NCBI GenBank assembly: GCA_030526155.1
Contig: JAUNDI010000019.1
Location: forward strand, 1-45,610
Direction of reading: 5' to 3'
Source: Bacteroidia bacterium
Lineage (GTDB): Bacteria; Bacteroidota; Bacteroidia; Bacteroidales; Marinilabiliaceae
Length of the DNA stretch: 45,610 nucleotides
Translations under genes and position numbers: made by a program
In this document: positions 41,849 through 45,610 of the stretch, in pieces
Layout: each line of letters starts with the position of its first letter
Position numbering within the stretch: the stretch's first letter is position 1
The notes under the pieces: generated by a model
Database searches by the model: none
What the model was told of the DNA's origin: nothing
The model's input: only the letters and a program-made list of their open reading frames with translations

Positions 41849-43177
41849 ATGAAACTGATAAAAAACGCTACAATAGTCAACGAGGGTACAAGCAAAGTAG
41901 GCTCTGTACTTATCAATAATAATGGCTTAATCGAAAAAATCATTTGGGGTAAATCTGATAAAACCGAATACGACGAGATAGACGCAGACGGCCTCCTCCT
42001 TATCCCTGGCGTAATAGACGACCAAGTCCATTTCCGTGAGCCTGGTCTTACTCATAAGGCTGACATAGAAAGCGAATCTCATGCCGCCGTAGCTGGTGGC
42101 GTTACATCTTTTATGGAGATGCCTAATACTAAACCAGCAACCACTTCCGTCGAGGCTCTCAACTGGAAGGACGACCGCGCTGCTGAGGTATCTTCAGCCA
42201 ACTACTCGTTCTGGATCGGCGCTACAAATGATAATCTCGATGTCATTAAAAGTATCGACTATAAGAGTGTATGCGGCATAAAGCTTTTTATGGGCTCATC
42301 AACAGGGAATATGCTCGTAGATAATGAGGAGGCTCTTAACCGCCTCTTCGCCGAGGCTCCATGCTTGATAGCTACCCACTGCGAGGACGAGGAAACAGTA
42401 AAGGCTAATATGGCTCTATATCGCGAAAAGTATGGCGAGAATGTCCCAATGAAGTGCCACGCCGAAATACGCTCTGCCGAAGCTTGCTATAAGTCTTCTG
42501 CTAAGGCTGCCGAATTGGCTCGTAAAAACAATGCACGTCTTCATATCCTCCACCTATCGTCGGCTCAAGAGATAGATCTTCTAGATGACGGGCCTCTCTC
42601 CTCTCGTAAAATAACAGGCGAAGTATGCGTCCACCATCTTTGGTTCTCCGATGAGGATTACGACAAACTTGGCTCTCGCATCAAATGGAATCCTTCTATC
42701 AAATCTTCAAAGGATAGAGACGCCCTCAGAACTGCCGTAAAATCTGGTCGTATCGCTGTCGTAGCTACAGATCACGCTCCTCACACAAAAGAGGAAAAGG
42801 CTCAACCTTATTTCTCTTGTCCTAGCGGCGGACCATTCGTGCAGTTCTCTCTGCCTACAATGCTAACTTTGGCTAACCAAGGTCACTGGAGCATAGAGAC
42901 TGTTGTCGACCAAATGTGTCACCGCCCAGCTGAATTGTTCAATATCTCTAAACGAGGTTATATTCGCGAGGGCTACTACGCCGATCTCGTACTGCTTAAA
43001 AAGGAGCCTATGACAATAAATCAGGCTATCATACAAAGCAAATGTCAATGGAGCCCTCTTGAGGGGACTACGCTCGACTATACGGTAGCACAAACATTCG
43101 TAAACGGACAGTCTGTCTTTGCCAATGGTAAGGTAAATTCTGCTGTCCGCGGCATGAGACTTGAGTTTGAAAGATAA
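41849..43177 (+). CDS. pyrC: dihydroorotase
   Basis: The 442-residue amidohydrolase cyclises carbamoyl aspartate in pyrimidine synthesis. Metal and substrate motifs: GVIDDQVHFREPGLTHKADI, GIKLFMGSSTGNML (bridging lysine), IATHCEDEE, RLHILHLSSAQEID and VATDHAPHTKEEKA. The first histidine of the usual HxH pair is a glutamine here (DDQVHFR), with H61 kept. The enzyme follows the glycosyltransferase by 2 bases and precedes the amidase by 3, so its expression is tied to envelope genes. Confidence 0.93.
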   Translation: MKLIKNATIVNEGTSKVGSVLINNNGLIEKIIWGKSDKTEYDEIDADGLLLIPGVIDDQVHFREPGLTHKADIESESHAAVAGGVTSFMEMPNTKPATTSVEALNWKDDRAAEVSSANYSFWIGATNDNLDVIKSIDYKSVCGIKLFMGSSTGNMLVDNEEALNRLFAEAPCLIATHCEDEETVKANMALYREKYGENVPMKCHAEIRSAEACYKSSAKAAELARKNNARLHILHLSSAQEIDLLDDGPLSSRKITGEVCVHHLWFSDEDYDKLGSRIKWNPSIKSSKDRDALRTAVKSGRIAVVATDHAPHTKEEKAQPYFSCPSGGPFVQFSLPTMLTLANQGHWSIETVVDQMCHRPAELFNISKRGYIREGYYADLVLLKKEPMTINQAIIQSKCQWSPLEGTTLDYTVAQTFVNGQSVFANGKVNSAVRGMRLEFER

Positions 43178-43180
43178 ATC

Positions 43181-44164
43181 GTGAGGCCAAACATACTAAA
43201 ATACATACTTTCCATCTTTTGTGCCCTTGTGGGTAGCGTCAGCTATGCTCAGGTGGCTAAGACCGACCAGCCTCAAGCTGGCGAAGGTCTAGGTAAGTTC
43301 CTCCTTCGTAATGGTTATAATATTGCCGAGTATCAAAAGGAGTTCATCGAACTTAATAAAGCTAAACTAGGTAAGGATAACCAACTGAAGTTGGGCGTAT
43401 CTTACTCTTTCCCTCCTAAAAGGGATAATGTAAAGGTAGAACCTCTTCTAGGTCAGAAGTACCAAAATGTGAAAATCCTATCGCACGAACTTAAGGGGGC
43501 TACATACTATCTCGTTAGCGGTCACGGTGGACCTGATCCTGGTGCTATGGGTAAACTCCGTGGTAACGATTTGTGCGAGGACGAATATGCTTATGATATT
43601 ACCCTACGCTTGGCTCGCCAACTTCTCCAGCGCGACGCAAATGTTCACATAATAATCCAAGACCCTAACGATGGCATCCGCGATACAGGTATCCTTAAGC
43701 TAGATGAGGACGAGACTTGCGAGGGCGAAACAATACCGCTCGATCAAGTAAAGCGACTCCGCCAACGTGTAAAAGCTATCAATAAGCACTACAAGAAGGA
43801 ACGTAATGGCTATTGCCGCGCCGTTTTTATTCACCTCGATAGCCGTAGCCAAGATAAACGTATAGATATTTTCTTATACCACTACACCAAAAGCGTAATG
43901 GGCGAACGTCTTGCTAATAAAATGCGCGATAAATTCGAGGCTAAATACAAACAGCATCAACCTAACCGCGGTTTCACTGGTACCGTATCCGAACGCGGCT
44001 TATATGTCCTCAAGGAGTCAAACCCTCCTTGCGTATTCCTCGAATTGGGTAACATCCAAAACGAATTGGACCAAACGCGTTTTACTATAGTGGATAACCG
44101 TGAGGCTCTCGCTAAATGGATGGCCGAGGCTATCGTGGAAGACTACACAACAAATAAGAAATAA
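43181..44164 (+). CDS. N-acetylmuramoyl-L-alanine amidase (Amidase_3), GTG start
   Basis: The 327-residue product starts at GTG 43181, 3 bases after the dihydroorotase stop, followed by a signal peptide (ILSIFCALVGSVSYAQ). The zinc-amidase domain (about 105-322) shows the ligand blocks VSGHGGPDPGAMG, LCEDEYAYDITLRLARQLL and AVFIHLDSRS, then FLELGNIQNELDQT with the catalytic glutamate. The RGLYVLKESNPPCVFLELGN block is typical of AmiA/B/C-like enzymes. It should cleave peptidoglycan stem peptides in the periplasm, acting in cell division. Confidence 0.9.
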   Translation: MRPNILKYILSIFCALVGSVSYAQVAKTDQPQAGEGLGKFLLRNGYNIAEYQKEFIELNKAKLGKDNQLKLGVSYSFPPKRDNVKVEPLLGQKYQNVKILSHELKGATYYLVSGHGGPDPGAMGKLRGNDLCEDEYAYDITLRLARQLLQRDANVHIIIQDPNDGIRDTGILKLDEDETCEGETIPLDQVKRLRQRVKAINKHYKKERNGYCRAVFIHLDSRSQDKRIDIFLYHYTKSVMGERLANKMRDKFEAKYKQHQPNRGFTGTVSERGLYVLKESNPPCVFLELGNIQNELDQTRFTIVDNREALAKWMAEAIVEDYTTNKK

Positions 44165-44186
44165 TAAACTTATAACACATAGCACA

Positions 44187-45476
44187 ATGGAAAAGCAAAA
44201 CAAAATGAACCTGGGCACTGTATGTATCCAAGGGGGATGGAAGGCTAAAAAGGGCGAGTCCCAAGTATTGCCTATCTACCAGTCTACCACTTTTAAGTAC
44301 GAGACTTCCGACCAAATGGCTCGTCTTTTCGACCTCGAGGATGAGGGTTATTTCTATACACGCCTTGCTAACCCTACTAATGATGCAGTAGCTAAAAAAA
44401 TAGCTAAACTCGAGGGGGGCGTGGCTGCTATATGCACATCTTCTGGTCAGGCCGCTTCCATGTATGCTATCCTCAATATTTGTGGCGCAGGCGACCATAT
44501 CGTCTCTTCTTGTAATATATATGGTGGTACTTTTAACCTCTTCGGTGTTACTCTTCCTAAACTTGGAATCGAGTGCACTTTTATAGATTCTGATGCTTCT
44601 GAGGAGGAGATACAAAAGGCTTTCCGCCCAAATACTAAGGCTCTCTTCGGCGAGACTATATCTAACCCTGGCCTCGCTGTCCTCGATATCGAGAAGTTCG
44701 CTAACATCGCTCACAAAAATGGTGTGCCTCTTATCATAGATAATACTTTCGCTACTCCTATCAACTGCCGTCCTTTCGAGTGGGGTGCTGATATCGTTAC
44801 TCACTCTACCACTAAGTATATGGATGGTCACGCTACTCAAGTAGGTGGCGTTATCGTGGATTCGGGCAACTTCGACTGGATGGCTCACAAGGATAAATTC
44901 CCTGGTCTTACTTCTCCAGACGACTCTTACCATGGTATCATCTATGCCGAGAAGTTCGGTAAAATGGCATACATTACTAAGGCAACAGCACAACTCATGC
45001 GCGATATGGGTAGCATCCCTTCGCCTTTCAATTGTTTCCTTCTCAACCTCGGTCTAGAAACTCTCCACCTTCGCGTGCCTCGCCACTGCGAAAATGCGCT
45101 CAAGGTTGCTAAATTCTTGCATGACGACCCTCGTATCGCATGGGTCAACTACTGCGGTCTAGAAGATAATAAGTACTACGCTCTCGCCCAGAAGTATCTC
45201 CCTAATGGCTCTTGCGGCGTTATATCTTTCGGCCTCAAGGGTGGTCGCGAAGAGAGTATTAAATTTATGGACAACCTCGACTTCATCTCTATCGTAACTC
45301 ACGTGGCTGATGCTCGTACTTGCGTTCTCCATCCTGCTAGCCATACTCATCGCCAACTTTCTGATGAACAACTCCGCGAGGCTGGTATCGCTCCTGACCT
45401 CATCCGCCTATCCGTAGGTATCGAGGATGTGGAGGATATCATCAATGATATCAAACAGGCTCTCGATAAGCAGTAA
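44187..45476 (+). CDS. O-acetylhomoserine sulfhydrylase / Cys-Met metabolism PLP enzyme
   Basis: I choose ATG 44187 (MEKQNKMNLGTVCIQGGWKA, 429 residues), 22 bases after the amidase stop; the longer frame starts inside the amidase. PLP motifs are RLANPTNDAVAKKIAKLEGG, SSGQAASMYAIL, LFGETISNPGL, IIDNTFATPI and the Schiff-base lysine K210 in HSTTKYMDGHATQVGG. MetY-like length (about 430, longer than MetB or methionine gamma-lyase) and C-terminal HPASHTHRQLSDEQ followed by RLSVGIEDVEDI favour O-acetylhomoserine sulfhydrylase. It is the last gene of the operon. Confidence 0.9.
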   Translation: MEKQNKMNLGTVCIQGGWKAKKGESQVLPIYQSTTFKYETSDQMARLFDLEDEGYFYTRLANPTNDAVAKKIAKLEGGVAAICTSSGQAASMYAILNICGAGDHIVSSCNIYGGTFNLFGVTLPKLGIECTFIDSDASEEEIQKAFRPNTKALFGETISNPGLAVLDIEKFANIAHKNGVPLIIDNTFATPINCRPFEWGADIVTHSTTKYMDGHATQVGGVIVDSGNFDWMAHKDKFPGLTSPDDSYHGIIYAEKFGKMAYITKATAQLMRDMGSIPSPFNCFLLNLGLETLHLRVPRHCENALKVAKFLHDDPRIAWVNYCGLEDNKYYALAQKYLPNGSCGVISFGLKGGREESIKFMDNLDFISIVTHVADARTCVLHPASHTHRQLSDEQLREAGIAPDLIRLSVGIEDVEDIINDIKQALDKQ

Positions 45477-45495
45477 ATATATACTACTTAATAAA

Positions 45496-45541
45496 AGGAG
45501 GTAAATGTCTCAACAGATGCATTTACCTCCTCTCTTTTTAT
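45496..45541 (+). terminator. terminator of the ssb-...-metY operon
   Basis: A perfect 12-bp stem (AGGAGGTAAATG / CATTTACCTCCT) encloses a 12-base loop and is followed by CTCTTTTTATC. It lies 19 bases after the stop of the last gene. The remaining 70 bases of the window hold no recognisable gene. Confidence 0.9.
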
Positions 45542-45610
45542 CAAAACTCTACTAATAATTATTGCTGTCCGCTAAACTTTTTTAGACCAGCATAAAAATA
45601 GGCTGAATCT

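Noticed and set aside
44130-44993. 287-codon open frame antisense to the O-acetylhomoserine sulfhydrylase gene
   Set aside because: Shadow of a strongly conserved PLP-enzyme gene; no recognisable motifs or initiation signals.
45560-45610. Promoter or start of another gene at the window end
   Set aside because: No clear TAnnTTTG element or coding start can be supported in the last 70 bases.

Overview
The window looks like a chromosome segment of a Bacteroidota bacterium, probably Bacteroidales. Three things point there. The gene content includes GldE/GldD, DUF3078, DUF5063, a bacterial PcrB-like GGGP synthase, an AspT/YidE transporter and a stand-alone TonB receptor. The promoters follow the Bacteroidota pattern (-7 TAnnTTTG, often with TTG/TTTTG about 19-22 bases upstream, usually 24-35 bases before the ATG). 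Shine-Dalgarno sequences are largely absent. I found no rRNA, tRNA, CRISPR array, transposase or phage gene. Most of the window is ordinary chromosomal backbone.

Layout. 1-175: a 39-codon small ORF with its own promoter. 279-6984 (+): ClC channel, DUF3078 protein, DUF5063 protein, UvrD/PcrA helicase and TrmO, tightly packed. 7180-10807 (-): three-gene acyl-CoA carboxylase (carboxyltransferase, biotin carboxylase, biotin carrier). 10864-14246 (-): AspT/YidE transporter, RlmH and an EamA permease. 14342-15463 (+): an RNA uracil methyltransferase. 15479-23507 (-): DUF389 protein, TonB receptor, an 81-aa orphan, a flavin-reductase-like protein, phosphohexomutase and ROK glucokinase, the last two forming a sugar-phosphate operon. 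23690-29386 (+): GH3 lipoprotein, polyphosphate kinase and Ppx/GppA. 29503-36855 (-): NifX-like protein, M48 peptidase with a TerB-like tail, an unknown 184-aa protein, CPA2 antiporter, Fsr-like MFS exporter, a Rid/chorismatase-like protein and a metallo-beta-lactamase-fold hydrolase. 36973-45476 (+): a 73-aa small protein, then an eight-ORF run: ssb, gldE-gldD, phosphopantetheinyl transferase, GGGP synthase, glycosyltransferase, dihydroorotase, amidase and O-acetylhomoserine sulfhydrylase, closed by a strong terminator.

The most unusual items are these. (1) gldE and gldD form one uninterrupted 631-codon frame, one base change away from being two overlapping genes. (2) A composite intergenic repeat occurs at about 13159-13299 and 36065-36205, with a partial inverted copy near 26236-26256. 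It has 19-bp heads (TTTTTTACGATGAAGAAGG) about 44-45 bp apart, then after a fixed 37-bp offset a 9-bp-periodic CTAG tract with 4 or 6 units. I do not recognise it as a described element. (3) Two dyads of the TGTAAT...ATTACA type sit in the promoters of the MBL hydrolase and of ppk. (4) A two-domain Rid protein resembling FkbO/Hyg5-type chorismatases is encoded with two transporters. I found no obvious new defence system or biosynthetic cluster.
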